A stretch of 64,000 nucleotides of DNA. It comes from Rhodoferax sediminis. Its GTDB lineage: Bacteria > Pseudomonadota > Gammaproteobacteria > Burkholderiales > Burkholderiaceae_C. Numbering within the stretch: position 1 is the stretch's first letter; each line of letters opens with the position of its first letter. Made by a program: the position numbers and the translations under genes. Below, in pieces: positions 27,177 to 36,536 of the stretch. Below the pieces are notes generated by a model that worked only from the letters and a program-made list of their open reading frames with translations, was not told where the DNA came from and made no database searches. The DNA is taken from positions 695,001-759,000 of the forward strand of contig NZ_CP035503.1 of the NCBI RefSeq assembly GCF_006970865.1. The letters are read 5' to 3'.

Positions 27177-28250
27177 CTCGGGCTCCTGTGTCTGTCAGGA
27201 GCTCGGTCAGCGCGGTTGTCAGATCATCTGGAGCAACGGGTCGGCTGACACGAACCCCTGAGGGGGTTGGGTGGGATGGGTGGGTAGCAAAGGCGCTTCA
27301 TTTCGGTCTCTAAGTTCGAGAGGCTTCGCTACCCACCGGCATCGCTGTGGCGCTGGCGGAATTGATGCGCGTGGCGATGGCGCGCACGCTTATCTGCCGC
27401 TGTGCGGGGCAGCGGTTGGCGAGGGCGTGGGCGGCTGAATTCATGGCGGATTTGGCAGCGATTGGAATCAGCATACCGAAGATTTTTGTGGATGCAAGTG
27501 TCTTTGCCAGGTTCAAAAATACCAAGTGCATTACCAGCGCTTTTCCGCTGAATAAACGACGTCGCTTATTGCGGGTCGCCAGAGTGAAGCGGCAAATGGG
27601 TGCGTGTGGGAGGTGAATAAACGACGTCGGAAATAAATATTTTTCAGGCTGTGGTTTTATGGGAACGACGGCTATTCCAAGCAACTGAAGTCGTAGACAA
27701 AACACTATCGGAAAAACTCGATACTGCGGCCTCAGACCGTGTACCGCCGTACCAATGAAAGAGGGAGTGGTTGTTACCAGTCGCCAAAACTGAATATCTG
27801 GACTGGAGGGCCAAACAGACCGTTGGGCTTGGCTGGTGAAGTGGCGCAGTCGACCATAGTGGAGAGCTCTTCATAATGGTCGGGTCCGGCAAGTCGAGCA
27901 GTCACTGTTATCGTCAGGACCCGGCCCGTGGCAGGCGTTCGTTACAGATTCGTGAGTGGCTGGTTCGCAGCGCTTCCAGTCGGTGATGGGGGCACCCTGA
28001 AATCACGGTCTCGGCCACATTGCGGTCATCAGACGCCAGCAGTCTCCCGCATTCGATGGCCGGCTTCAAGGTACTGCGGACCTTTCCGGCGCGCCTGCAC
28101 GTTGTCGCCACCCGAACGTCCGCTGCCCGAGGGTGTCAACTGGAACTGTCGACCCCTAGCAGTCAGCCGTCAACTTCCAGAGCAGTCTGTCGGCACGCAG
28201 TCGGACGTTTGCTACAGAGGTGTAGCCACCAGCATGCCGCGAGGAGCGCA
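27177..28250. other. Long intergenic region upstream of the repair-like operon
   Basis: About 1.07 kb with no convincing gene. AACCCC-TGA-GGGGTT near 27252-27268 is a small hairpin. Composition turns AT-rich between 27460 and 27660, and there lie two 16-bp direct repeats (see the repeat entry). An 89-residue plus-strand frame at 27347-27616 cannot be supported. The rest up to the end of the 337-residue gene shows nothing I recognise. Confidence 0.5.
27549..27629. repeat. Paired 16-bp direct repeat containing a CGACGTCG palindrome
   Basis: TGAATAAACGACGTCG occurs at 27549-27564 and again at 27614-27629, 65 bp apart start to start. Each ends in the 8-bp palindrome CGACGTCG. Position upstream of the AAA+ operon in AT-rich DNA suggests a regulator site or an old duplication end. 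Confidence 0.6.
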
Positions 28251-29264
28251 CTATTGAAGCGTCTCGACGAAGCCCTTGGCATCGCGCGGGAATTGACGGA
28301 GGTTCAGAGAGTTGGCGTACTGCAGTGCGACCGCATAGGCAGGGAACTCGCCCGCATGCGCATGTGCGTTCATCAGCTGGTAGGCCTGAAAGAAGGCGAC
28401 CAGAATGGCGTGCCAGTTGGTAGCATCGACCGACATCTTGTTTGCCGGCCGCCACATGACGGCGAAGAAGGTTGGCTTTAGGGCGATAGCTCCCGAGCCG
28501 CGAAGATTCCGGCCCAGTTCTTCCGCTGCGGTGGCCAGCTGCTTGGGTGGGTGTCCGAGCACGAGCTTGAGGATGCGGGCTGCAAGGAACTTGGAACTGG
28601 GAGCGGCATTCGGGCGATAGGCGCGCGGATCGCCCGCTGCTGCATCAAGATGTGCGGAGAACAGCTGCAGCGTGTCCTGTGCATCGACGCACTTAGGGGT
28701 GCTGGGTTGCAGGGCATCGACACACAGCGCAACTCGTCCCGCATCGCTGGCATAGATCTCGCCGAGCTTGCCGCAAATCGCGGACTCAAGCTCGAACAGC
28801 ATCTCGGCGACGTGGTCCATCCGAGCTTCTGGGAAGTTAAGGGGTTTAATCTCGGCAGACTGCCCCAAGTCGTTCACTGAGAAGAAAGTGGCCCTCGCCG
28901 GCAGCACGGGGAACCAGTCGGGCAGCTCGATTGGCGAGCTGGCATTCACCAGCCGGAAGTCTTCTTTCGACAAAATCAGGAACGTCATGCGCTCCGGGGC
29001 GTCAGCCGCAAGAGGCTCAATGCGCACTCGATTGGCCTCGAACAGCTCCATCGCATCAGCCAAGACCGCATTAGTGTCCTTGAAGCCGGCAGTTCTGAGG
29101 ACCATAGGGACGACCGCTTCCTTGTTGATCCAGGTCCAAAGGCGTTCGGCCATTTCATCGCGAGAGCCCTCAGCGTAGCGCACCCAAAACATCCGGATGC
29201 AGCTGTTGGGCTTCCAAGGAACAGCTTGGACGAGTTGGAAGATCTGCTGCGACGAGTACTGCAT
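28251..29264 (-). CDS. Unknown protein paired with a P-loop ATPase
   Basis: A 337-residue protein with no motif I recognise. It has no signal or membrane segment. The middle is rich in acidic and Ala residues (DHVAEMLFELESAICGKLGE) and the C-terminal part is helical. It starts two bases after the stop of the ATPase gene, so the two are surely co-expressed. By analogy with ATPase-effector pairs in defence islands it could be the partner or effector, but the sequence does not show this. Confidence 0.7.
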   Translation of the reverse strand: MQYSSQQIFQLVQAVPWKPNSCIRMFWVRYAEGSRDEMAERLWTWINKEAVVPMVLRTAGFKDTNAVLADAMELFEANRVRIEPLAADAPERMTFLILSKEDFRLVNASSPIELPDWFPVLPARATFFSVNDLGQSAEIKPLNFPEARMDHVAEMLFELESAICGKLGEIYASDAGRVALCVDALQPSTPKCVDAQDTLQLFSAHLDAAAGDPRAYRPNAAPSSKFLAARILKLVLGHPPKQLATAAEELGRNLRGSGAIALKPTFFAVMWRPANKMSVDATNWHAILVAFFQAYQLMNAHAHAGEFPAYAVALQYANSLNLRQFPRDAKGFVETLQ

Positions 29265-29266
29265 GA

Positions 29267-31705
29267 TCAGTTCAACTTCGGAGCTGCAGCGCCGGCGAGG
29301 CGGGCGAGCAGACGCACGCCCGCTGAGACCTGCCCACCGGTGTCCTTGAGAAAGTTAGCCTGCGCGCCGGTCGTGAGCAGGCGGGCCGCAGTCATCCGCG
29401 CCACTACACCGATTGGCGCACCCCATTGCTCATAGCTGCTGAACGCGCAGGTGAAGTTCTTGGGGTGCTTCGTGGCAAGCGTCCGAAGGGTAGTCGCGAT
29501 TGCACAGAGCCAAGGCTCGTCGCTGCGAGCCTGCTCGCTCAGGTACTCCGCCATTTGGCCGTTGAAGAACTCGTAGTGTGGGCTGCGCTTCAACGCCGCA
29601 ACGGCCAGTCGGTCCCGCGTGAAATCGACGAATTGTTGCCTGTTCAACGCCGCTTCATTTAAACGATACCTGTTACCGATCAGATAGTCGCAGAAGTCCA
29701 CCATTAAGTTGACGGTTAAGTAGGGATGGCCGCTTGTTTCTTCATAGACGGCCGCGGCAAAGGAAGTGTCAAACGGGAGCTTCTCCGTGAGCACATAACG
29801 CAAGAGCTGTGAGAACTCGGAGTCTGCCACGCCCTCAACGTGCTCGAACAGCGGGAAGCTAAGTTGGCGAACGAGCGGGCTGAGTTGGTTTTGAGCCGAC
29901 AAGACCAAGTAGGCGTCCGGTCGTTGACCCATGAAGATCAAGAGGTTGCGAGTCGCGAAGTCCACCATCTGGCTTAGCAATGGCAGAGCCACCATCACCT
30001 TCAATGCCCTGTCGTTGCGTAAGTACGCGTCGATCGACTCGAACAGGGACTCGTACTCGTCGATGATGAAGACGATGCGGCTATCGCCGGAGTCGACCGC
30101 GGTCGCTGCCAGCGCACACTCCCGGACAACCTTGGCGAAGAAGTCGTCCGGCAGGTCGCTTGCAGCCTTGAAGGCCTCTCTGACGCGAATCGCGAAGATG
30201 TTCTGAAGGGGATACCTCGGCACTCGGTCCATGGTCTGCGTTACCACAACAGAGCCGCCGCTACTGTCCGCAAGCTCCTGTGCGGCTGTTGTCTTGCCCG
30301 AGCGCCGCACGCTGCACCACAGATGAATGCCGGTGTTGCCGTCGAACTCCTGTAGCAGCAGCTTCACACTGTGCCGCTGCACCAGGAACTGGCGTCGGAA
30401 GTCAGGGTCATCGAGCGGGAAATCACCCGCGTAGTTATGTGTTATCACGCTCGGCGCGCCGTAGGCGTCATCCCGAATCTCTTGAGCCTCGAGGCACGCA
30501 AAGATCAACTCCGAAAGGTGGTGGATCTGCTGGAGTTCTGCTGCGTGTCCCTCGGTGTTAACGATGCCAGGAACTGCTTCATGCTCAACCCAGCGAGCGA
30601 CCCGATCATCCAGCGCTGCCACCACAACGGCTGCGTGAAGTGCTTGAGCAGCCGTGAGTGGCTGATTCGATTGCAGCTTGCCTTGCCAGAAGCAGGTCAC
30701 CAAAAGGTCTTGTCGCCGAGTGCCTCGTTTAGCTGCGAGTGTGATGTCCAAGCGTACGGGCGACTGGACTGACATGCGGCTCAGCCTAGGCAGAAGGACG
30801 TCATCGCCATAGAACTTGTGCGCCAGACGGTCGATAGCCAGCAGTGTGCCCGCGAGGGCGCGGAATAGGTCTTCGTCCCGATGACAGGCTGGGAACTCTT
30901 CGAAGAACGCTATTAGATCCCCGCCTCGGCAGAACCCAATCGGTGGAACCCAGCTTCGAGGGTTCTTGGCGAGGAGCTGCCACCCAGCCACGCCGCCGAG
31001 GTCGGCTGCACCGTAGCCGCCAGTGATCCCCGACAGCATCCCGGAGGTAAGCCCCCACAATATGGCCGCGTCGGTTGCAGAGTGTACGGATTGGCGTCTA
31101 TCGAGGTAGACGGACACCACCAAATCAAGAAATGCCTGAAGTCCGCTGATCGATTTGAGTTCAGCAACTGTGGGCGTCAGTCCCCGCCTAATCTGAAACG
31201 TATAGCCGCGGCCGAAGATTGTCTTTGAGTGGGCAGCGAACCGCTCCGAGATCAAGGTCAGTTCAGCTTCGATGGAACCCGAATCAGGAAACTCGTTCAG
31301 AGCGCTGTCAACGATGAATCGCACTACGTCCCGGTAGTGGGGAGACCATTTGAAGATGTGATTGTTTGCTAGTTCTAGCAGCATCGCGTCAACACGCGTG
31401 CTGAGCAGGTGCTCGGTCGAAGCGGGTGACACCTGACTCCGGACGGTGGTGCCATCGCTCACCCTCGGCGCTGAAGCCACATTTTCCAGTCGCTGATCTA
31501 GTTCTTCCCGCAGGTCACGACGACGTTGCTTCTGAAATCCTTCAATCACATTGCGGATGTCGTGAGACGCGAGGACCAGTTCTTGCGGCCCGAGATGTCG
31601 GATCAGCTTCGTCACTTCAACGGAAGCCTGGCTCACAAGGTTCGCCTGGATGAGACCAGAAATACTCGTTAGGGTCTGCCGTGTTTGCGCGCTCACTGAA
31701 GCCAT
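29267..31705 (-). CDS. Large P-loop ATPase of the two-gene unknown module
   Basis: An 812-residue protein from the ATG at 31705 (MASVSAQTRQTL). About 450 residues of unassigned helical sequence come first. A P-loop module then follows: CSVRRSGKTTAAQELADS (Walker A), VFIIDEYESLFESIDAYLRN (Walker B), and a winged-helix-like C-terminal region (EETSGHPYLTVNLMVDFCDY) as in ORC/STAND-type ATPases. The unusual Walker A (SVRRSGKTT) still has GKT. Such ATPases often sense infection and trigger a partner; the partner here would be the 337-residue protein. Confidence 0.8.
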   Translation of the reverse strand: MASVSAQTRQTLTSISGLIQANLVSQASVEVTKLIRHLGPQELVLASHDIRNVIEGFQKQRRRDLREELDQRLENVASAPRVSDGTTVRSQVSPASTEHLLSTRVDAMLLELANNHIFKWSPHYRDVVRFIVDSALNEFPDSGSIEAELTLISERFAAHSKTIFGRGYTFQIRRGLTPTVAELKSISGLQAFLDLVVSVYLDRRQSVHSATDAAILWGLTSGMLSGITGGYGAADLGGVAGWQLLAKNPRSWVPPIGFCRGGDLIAFFEEFPACHRDEDLFRALAGTLLAIDRLAHKFYGDDVLLPRLSRMSVQSPVRLDITLAAKRGTRRQDLLVTCFWQGKLQSNQPLTAAQALHAAVVVAALDDRVARWVEHEAVPGIVNTEGHAAELQQIHHLSELIFACLEAQEIRDDAYGAPSVITHNYAGDFPLDDPDFRRQFLVQRHSVKLLLQEFDGNTGIHLWCSVRRSGKTTAAQELADSSGGSVVVTQTMDRVPRYPLQNIFAIRVREAFKAASDLPDDFFAKVVRECALAATAVDSGDSRIVFIIDEYESLFESIDAYLRNDRALKVMVALPLLSQMVDFATRNLLIFMGQRPDAYLVLSAQNQLSPLVRQLSFPLFEHVEGVADSEFSQLLRYVLTEKLPFDTSFAAAVYEETSGHPYLTVNLMVDFCDYLIGNRYRLNEAALNRQQFVDFTRDRLAVAALKRSPHYEFFNGQMAEYLSEQARSDEPWLCAIATTLRTLATKHPKNFTCAFSSYEQWGAPIGVVARMTAARLLTTGAQANFLKDTGGQVSAGVRLLARLAGAAAPKLN

Positions 31706-32213
31706 GAAGTTTGAGTCCTTTTCTTGTGGCCGGCGTTTGTAGACTGATCTCTGATGCAGCCGTGTCCACTCGCGCAGATGCATCTTACCTTTCAAGATTA
31801 GGCCAGACTATTTGGCATGGCAAGTATTGCTACACCGCATCGCACCAATCGCCAATAGGCCGATCCGGTTCCAATCTCGTACTTCCCATTCGCACTCGGT
31901 GGCCGGATCCGGGAGGAGGCTTTTCTCAGTGGCTGCTTCTGGCCGGGCGCGGGTGGCGGTCCCATCGAAATCGCAGGCGCATTGCTGACCAACACCTGTA
32001 GCCTTGATTGTCCGATCTAGATCAGGCAGTTCCAATATTCGACAGTCTGGAATCAGGCTGCTGCTGCCGTCTGTATCGCGGCGGTTGTTTTCGATGGCCG
32101 GTGTCCCCTTACCGGCAACTTAAATGATTTGCGGTCAGATGCTATGTGGGACTACTCAATCAAGACGGCTTGAGCTTAAAAAGAGGATTTCAAACTTCGT
32201 TGCGAAGGAGATC
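31706..32213. other. Intergenic region between the ATPase module and IS21
   Basis: No gene is supported. The last 100 bp or so is probably the left, non-coding end of the IS110-family element whose coding part continues at 34740 after the IS21 insertion: joining 32206-32213 to 34729 restores a single AGGAGATCT ribosome site. A 30-bp near-repeat (32058-32087) recurs at 43457-43486. Confidence 0.5.
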
Positions 32214-32338
32214 TGGTTGACGACAATTACCCTGGCCGGTTGACGACAACTATGTTGGCCGGGTAGAGGCCGACACCGGGCGGGTCCGGGAGGCGGGGCT
32301 ACCGTTGGACCTTCGAACAGATATCGAAGGTAGGCGGC

Positions 32339-33832
32339 ATGCCCGGCAAGAGAATCACGGACCACCAAGTGCACAAGTACAAGCAACACCGCAACAAGCT
32401 CAGCCAGGCAGCTTCTGCCGCCAAAGCCGGCATCAGTGAGAGAAGCGCCCGGCGCATCGAAGACGCGCAAAGCCTGCCCTCGCAACGTCCCGCACGAAAC
32501 TGGCGTACCCGGGAAGACCCGCTGAGTTCCGTTTGGGACAGTGAGGTCGTGCCCCTGCTGCAAGCCGATGCCAGGCTCAATGCCGTCACCCTGCTTGAAG
32601 AACTCCAGCGCCGCTATCCAGGCCGCTGGGACACCAGCGTGCTGCGCACCCTGCAGCGGCGCATACGCCTATGGCGTTCCAAGTTTGGTTGCGAGCGCGA
32701 GGTCTACTTTGCCCAGGAACATCCACCGGGGCGCCAAGGCCTGTCGGACTTCACCGTAGCCGACGACCTGAATGTGGAGATTGACGGCGCTGTGTTTGCC
32801 CACCGCCTGTATCAATTTGCACTGGCCTATTCCGGTTGGCGCCACGTCACGGTCATCGATTCCGGCGAGAGCTTCATGGCACTGTCCACCGGACTGCAGG
32901 CAGCTCTGTGGGCCTTGGGCGGCGTTCCCGAAGAACACCGCACCGACAGCCTGTCGGCAGCATTCAACAATCTGGCCGAACAAGAGGCGCTCACCCAGCG
33001 CTACGCCGACCTGTGCAGCCACTACGGGCTGCGTGCCACACGCTGCAACCCGGGCCAATCCAACGAGAACGGCTCCATTGAATCACGCAACAACTCCCTG
33101 AAGACGGCACTGGACCAGGCATTGCGTCTGCGTGGCAGTCGCAGCTTTGATGCGCGCAGTGATTACGAAACGTTTGTCGATACCATCGTTCAACGCATGA
33201 ATGCGCGTGCGGCCAAGTTCCTGGTCACCGAGCGCGCCATGCTCAAACCCTTGCCGGTGCGCCGCACCGCCGAGTTTGAAGAGATTCCTGCCAGGGTCAG
33301 CAAATACGCCGTCTTCACCCTCAAGGGGGTTCTATACAGCGTGCCGAGCCAGCTCATTGGTCACCGGCTGATGGTGCGCCAGTATGCCCAGCATGTGGAG
33401 TGCTGGCTGGGCGGCCAATGCGTCCTCAAGTTACCAAGGGCAAGGCCTGCTCAGGGGCAGCGCGTTGGGCGCGCAATCGACTACCGGCATTTGGTGGGTG
33501 CTTTGAAACGCAAGCCTGGTGCATTTGCCCGCTGGGTGCTGCGCGATGCCGCCTTCCCTCGTGCGGTGTATCGCCAGACATGGGAGCGACTGGCCGCCCA
33601 AAGGCCTGAACGCGAAGCTTGCAAAACAATGGTGGGCCTGCTGGTCCTGGCCGCTGACGGGCATGAAGCCCAATTGGCCCAGGAACTGGAGCAGTTAATT
33701 GAGCTGGACCAATTGCCGGACCTCAACGCCTTGACTCAGTTGCTGGCACCGCCCAAAGGAGATGTCCCACAGGTGGTCGTGACACTGCCAACGCTGGCCG
33801 TTTATGACGACCTGTTTGAGGTGGCCCTATGA
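32339..33832 (+). CDS. istA: IS21 transposase IstA
   Basis: A 497-residue DDE transposase. An N-terminal helix-turn-helix (LSQAASAAKAGISERSARRI) precedes the rve core, with QGLSDFTVADDLNVEIDGAV, DSLSAAFNN and CNPGQSNENGSIESRNNSLK supplying the acidic triad. Length is normal. Its stop overlaps the IstB start by four bases, ensuring coupled translation. Confidence 0.94.
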   Translation: MPGKRITDHQVHKYKQHRNKLSQAASAAKAGISERSARRIEDAQSLPSQRPARNWRTREDPLSSVWDSEVVPLLQADARLNAVTLLEELQRRYPGRWDTSVLRTLQRRIRLWRSKFGCEREVYFAQEHPPGRQGLSDFTVADDLNVEIDGAVFAHRLYQFALAYSGWRHVTVIDSGESFMALSTGLQAALWALGGVPEEHRTDSLSAAFNNLAEQEALTQRYADLCSHYGLRATRCNPGQSNENGSIESRNNSLKTALDQALRLRGSRSFDARSDYETFVDTIVQRMNARAAKFLVTERAMLKPLPVRRTAEFEEIPARVSKYAVFTLKGVLYSVPSQLIGHRLMVRQYAQHVECWLGGQCVLKLPRARPAQGQRVGRAIDYRHLVGALKRKPGAFARWVLRDAAFPRAVYRQTWERLAAQRPEREACKTMVGLLVLAADGHEAQLAQELEQLIELDQLPDLNALTQLLAPPKGDVPQVVVTLPTLAVYDDLFEVAL

Positions 33833-34653
33833 GCACGGCGTCAATTACAGCGTCAACAACGACAACTACAGTTATTCCAACTTCGCCCCGTCTGGGCATG
33901 ATGCTCACGGATTTGCGTCTGCCCACCATCAAACGGTTGGCCGGTGACCTGTGCGCACAGTGCGACACCGAGGGCTGGCCCGCACACCGGTTGCTGGAGG
34001 CCTTACTGGAACACGAAATCAACGAGCGCGAGGCTCGGCGCATCGACCGCCACCGCAATGAGTCCGCTCTGAGCCCGGACAAACGGCTCTCCAGCTTTGA
34101 CTTCACCGCTGTGCCCAGTGTGTCCAAAGCACAGGTCATGGCGTTGACTGAGGGCACCGAATGGATAGACCGGGGCGCCAACGTTCTGTTGTTCGGGCCG
34201 CCCGGCGTAGGCAAAAGCCATTTGGTATGTGCATTGGGGCATGCCTTGATTGATACAGGTCGACGGGTGTTGTTCACACGCTGCTCCGACCTGGTGCAAC
34301 GCTTGCAGGCGGCGCGGCGTGATTTGCGTCTACCGCAGGAGCTGGCCAAGCTGGACCGGTTTGACTTGCTGATTCTGGACGATTTGAGCTACGTGCGGCG
34401 CGACCAGGCCGAGACTTCGGTGCTGTTTGAATTGATATCCGAACGCTATGAACGCAAGAGTCTGGCCATCACCGCCAACACCCCGTTCTCGCAGTGGGGC
34501 GAGGTGTTCGTGGAGCCAGCCATGACGCTGGCTGCCGTCGACCGGCTGGTGCATCACTCGACCATTCTGGAGATGAACGTGCAGAGCTACCGTCGCCGCG
34601 CCGCACAGGCGGGGCATGCCCCGCCTGTGCGAAAGGTTCACTCAACCACATAA
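33829..34653 (+). CDS. istB: IS21 helper ATPase IstB
   Basis: A 274-residue AAA+ protein of the DnaC/IstB group: GPPGVGKSHLVCALGHALID near residues 124-143 (Walker A), LLILDDLSYVRRDQAE (Walker B) and SLAITANTPFSQWGEVF (sensor I). IstB loads IstA at target sites and stimulates strand transfer. The N-terminal Thr-rich run (ASTTTTTVIPT-like) is slightly longer than usual. Confidence 0.94.
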   Translation: MSTASITASTTTTTVIPTSPRLGMMLTDLRLPTIKRLAGDLCAQCDTEGWPAHRLLEALLEHEINEREARRIDRHRNESALSPDKRLSSFDFTAVPSVSKAQVMALTEGTEWIDRGANVLLFGPPGVGKSHLVCALGHALIDTGRRVLFTRCSDLVQRLQAARRDLRLPQELAKLDRFDLLILDDLSYVRRDQAETSVLFELISERYERKSLAITANTPFSQWGEVFVEPAMTLAAVDRLVHHSTILEMNVQSYRRRAAQAGHAPPVRKVHSTT

Positions 34654-34739
34654 ACAATCAAATTCATTCCCCGCTTCCACCGGCCAGAATAGTTGTCGCC
34701 GAGCGGTCAAGATAGTTGACATCGACCAGGAGATCTGAA

Positions 34740-35879
34740 ATGTCTATTTTTCACGAGACAGTGGTACAGGACCAGGCGGCGGCGATCCAGGCCGACCTGT
34801 ACATGAGCTTTGAACTGAGTGACAAGAAGTGGCAGCTGACGTTGAGCGATGGCCGCCGTGGCCCCGGCCGATACAGCGTGGAGGCCGGCGACACGGTCGC
34901 AGTTGCACAGTGCATAGCCAAGGCCAAGGAGCGCTGCAAGCTCCAGGCGCAGTCCAAGGTGCATTCCTGCTACGAAGCCGGACGCGACGGCTGGTGGCTG
35001 CACCGCTGGTTGGTTGAGCAGGACATCGACAACATCGTGGTCGACTCTGCCAGCATCGAGGTGAACCGGCATGCCAGGCGCGCCAAGACCGACCGGCTCG
35101 ACGGCGACAAGCTGCTGACGATGCTGCTGCGCCATCGCACGGGCGAGCGCGTGTGGTCGGTGCTGCACGAACCATCAGCCGAGGATGAGGACGCACGGCG
35201 CGCGCACCGCGAGCTGGCACGACTGGCGAAAGAGCGCACCGCACACACCAACCGCATCAGCTCGCTGCTGGTTCTGCACAACCTGCGCCCCCACGTCATC
35301 ATTGGCGGGCGTGACTGGGGGCGCTGGTGCGAGCGGCACTGCGGGCAGGTACCACCGGCATTGCGCGCCGAGATCGAGCGCGAGAGCGCACGCCTGGCGC
35401 TGGTCAAGCAGCAGGCCAAGGCGCTGGAGGCCGCGCGGCGCCAGGAGCTGGCCGCTGGCAAGCAGCCGCTGGTGGCGCACCTGGCCCAGCTGCGCGCCAT
35501 CGGACCGAAGGGTGCCTGGATCCTGGTCAAGGAGCTGTTCGGCTGGCGGCGTTTCTCCAACCGGCGTGAACTGGCGGGCTGCTTGGGGCTGGCACCCACG
35601 CCCTACGCCAGTGGCGACAGCCAGATCGAACAAGGCATCAGCAAAGCCGGCAACAAGCGAGCGCGCGCCTTGCTGGTGGAGTTGGCGTGGGGTTGGCTGC
35701 GATTGCAGCCTGACAGTGCCTTGACCCAGTGGTTCAACCGACGTTTTGCGGCTGGGGGCAAGCGCATGCGTCGTATCGGCATCGTGGCGCTGGCGCGGAG
35801 GCTGGCGATCGCACTGTGGCGCTACCTTGAGCACGGCGAGATCCCGAACGGGGCGGTGCTCAAGCCAACCACAGCCTGA
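34740..35879 (+). CDS. IS110-family transposase (DEDD)
   Basis: A 379-residue protein from the ATG at 34740, behind AGGAGATCT. The RuvC-like N-terminal domain has acidic residues at SCYEAGRDGWWLHRWL and RRAKTDRLDGDKL. The C-terminal Tnp domain carries the helix-hairpin-helix IGPKGAWILVKELFGW and the serine motif SKAGNKRARALLVE. IS110 proteins work with a bridge RNA from the non-coding ends. The element's left end has been moved 2.5 kb away by IS21, although the ribosome site was restored by the target duplication. Confidence 0.92.
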   Translation: MSIFHETVVQDQAAAIQADLYMSFELSDKKWQLTLSDGRRGPGRYSVEAGDTVAVAQCIAKAKERCKLQAQSKVHSCYEAGRDGWWLHRWLVEQDIDNIVVDSASIEVNRHARRAKTDRLDGDKLLTMLLRHRTGERVWSVLHEPSAEDEDARRAHRELARLAKERTAHTNRISSLLVLHNLRPHVIIGGRDWGRWCERHCGQVPPALRAEIERESARLALVKQQAKALEAARRQELAAGKQPLVAHLAQLRAIGPKGAWILVKELFGWRRFSNRRELAGCLGLAPTPYASGDSQIEQGISKAGNKRARALLVELAWGWLRLQPDSALTQWFNRRFAAGGKRMRRIGIVALARRLAIALWRYLEHGEIPNGAVLKPTTA

Positions 35880-36536
35880 GGCCAAGCAGGCCTGAACCTA
35901 AACAAACGGCTTGACATGGAACGCATCATGATCAAAGGTCGACGCGCCCGCAACGACCGTGGGTCACAGCACAGTGACCGTCTTCTCAGATGGGGCGCGC
36001 CGGTAACTGGGGTTTGCCAGCGCACTTTGTGCGTATGCCGCATTGGGTGCTGGGTAAATACACCCTGCACGGATAGAAGTTCGTCCAAGCACTGGCTTGA
36101 ACGCTCATCACACCCCGACCTTGGATCAGAATGCAGCGGCCACTTCGAGTCGCGCGAAAACGGTCATCAACCAAGTCCGCCAATGGGTTCCGTGATCCGC
36201 GGACCATGAAGTTCAACGCTGGATGTCGTCATCAAAAACGGCTTGACAAAAGAGTCATCATAGAAGCGGTCGTTCGGGACCAGCGCTTGACGACCCAAAG
36301 CAGCCCGTCAGACTGATTCAATAACGGTCGTTCAAGAGCGGCCTGACCTCCTACGGCCGTGGCCCCTGCACTCCACTCTAGCTGGAGACATGGCGTGTAT
36401 CAGGAACCAACACGTGGTCTGGCAGCCGATGCGCAAAAGCAAGTCCTAGCGGGGCTGAAAGTTCTGAACCCCTACATTTCGTATAACCTGTTGGACTGCG
36501 CACACAAGTCGCAGCTAACAGCACAGGGAAGAAAGT
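35880..36536. other. Non-coding tail of the IS110 element and upstream region of the helicase gene
   Basis: No gene is supported in 657 bp. GGCTTGACA occurs at 35906 and at 36240, each followed 9-12 bases later by CATCAT, and a weaker copy (GGCTTGA then TCATCA) is near 36092. Such motifs are common just after IS110 coding regions, so the stretch probably holds the right end of this element and perhaps remains of a second one. Confidence 0.45.

Larger units (their letters stand above)
32214..34728 (+). mobile_element. Complete IS21-family insertion sequence
   Basis: About 2515 bp with TG/CA ends. The left end carries two tandem 23-bp repeats beginning TTGACGACAA and ending GGCCGG (32217-32239, 32240-32262); matching inverted copies are at 34680-34725. 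GGAGATC flanks both sides (32207-32213 and 34729-34735), a 7-bp target duplication. IstA and IstB are intact. It has landed between the left end and the coding part of an IS110-family element. Confidence 0.88.

Noticed and set aside
27549..27629. Possible CRISPR remnant from the two direct repeats
   Set aside because: Only two short copies, the repeat is 16 bp, and no cas gene is near.
27310..27705. 131-codon minus frame and 89-codon plus frame in the gap upstream of the AAA+ operon
   Set aside because: Neither has a ribosome site or protein-like pattern; the region looks non-coding.
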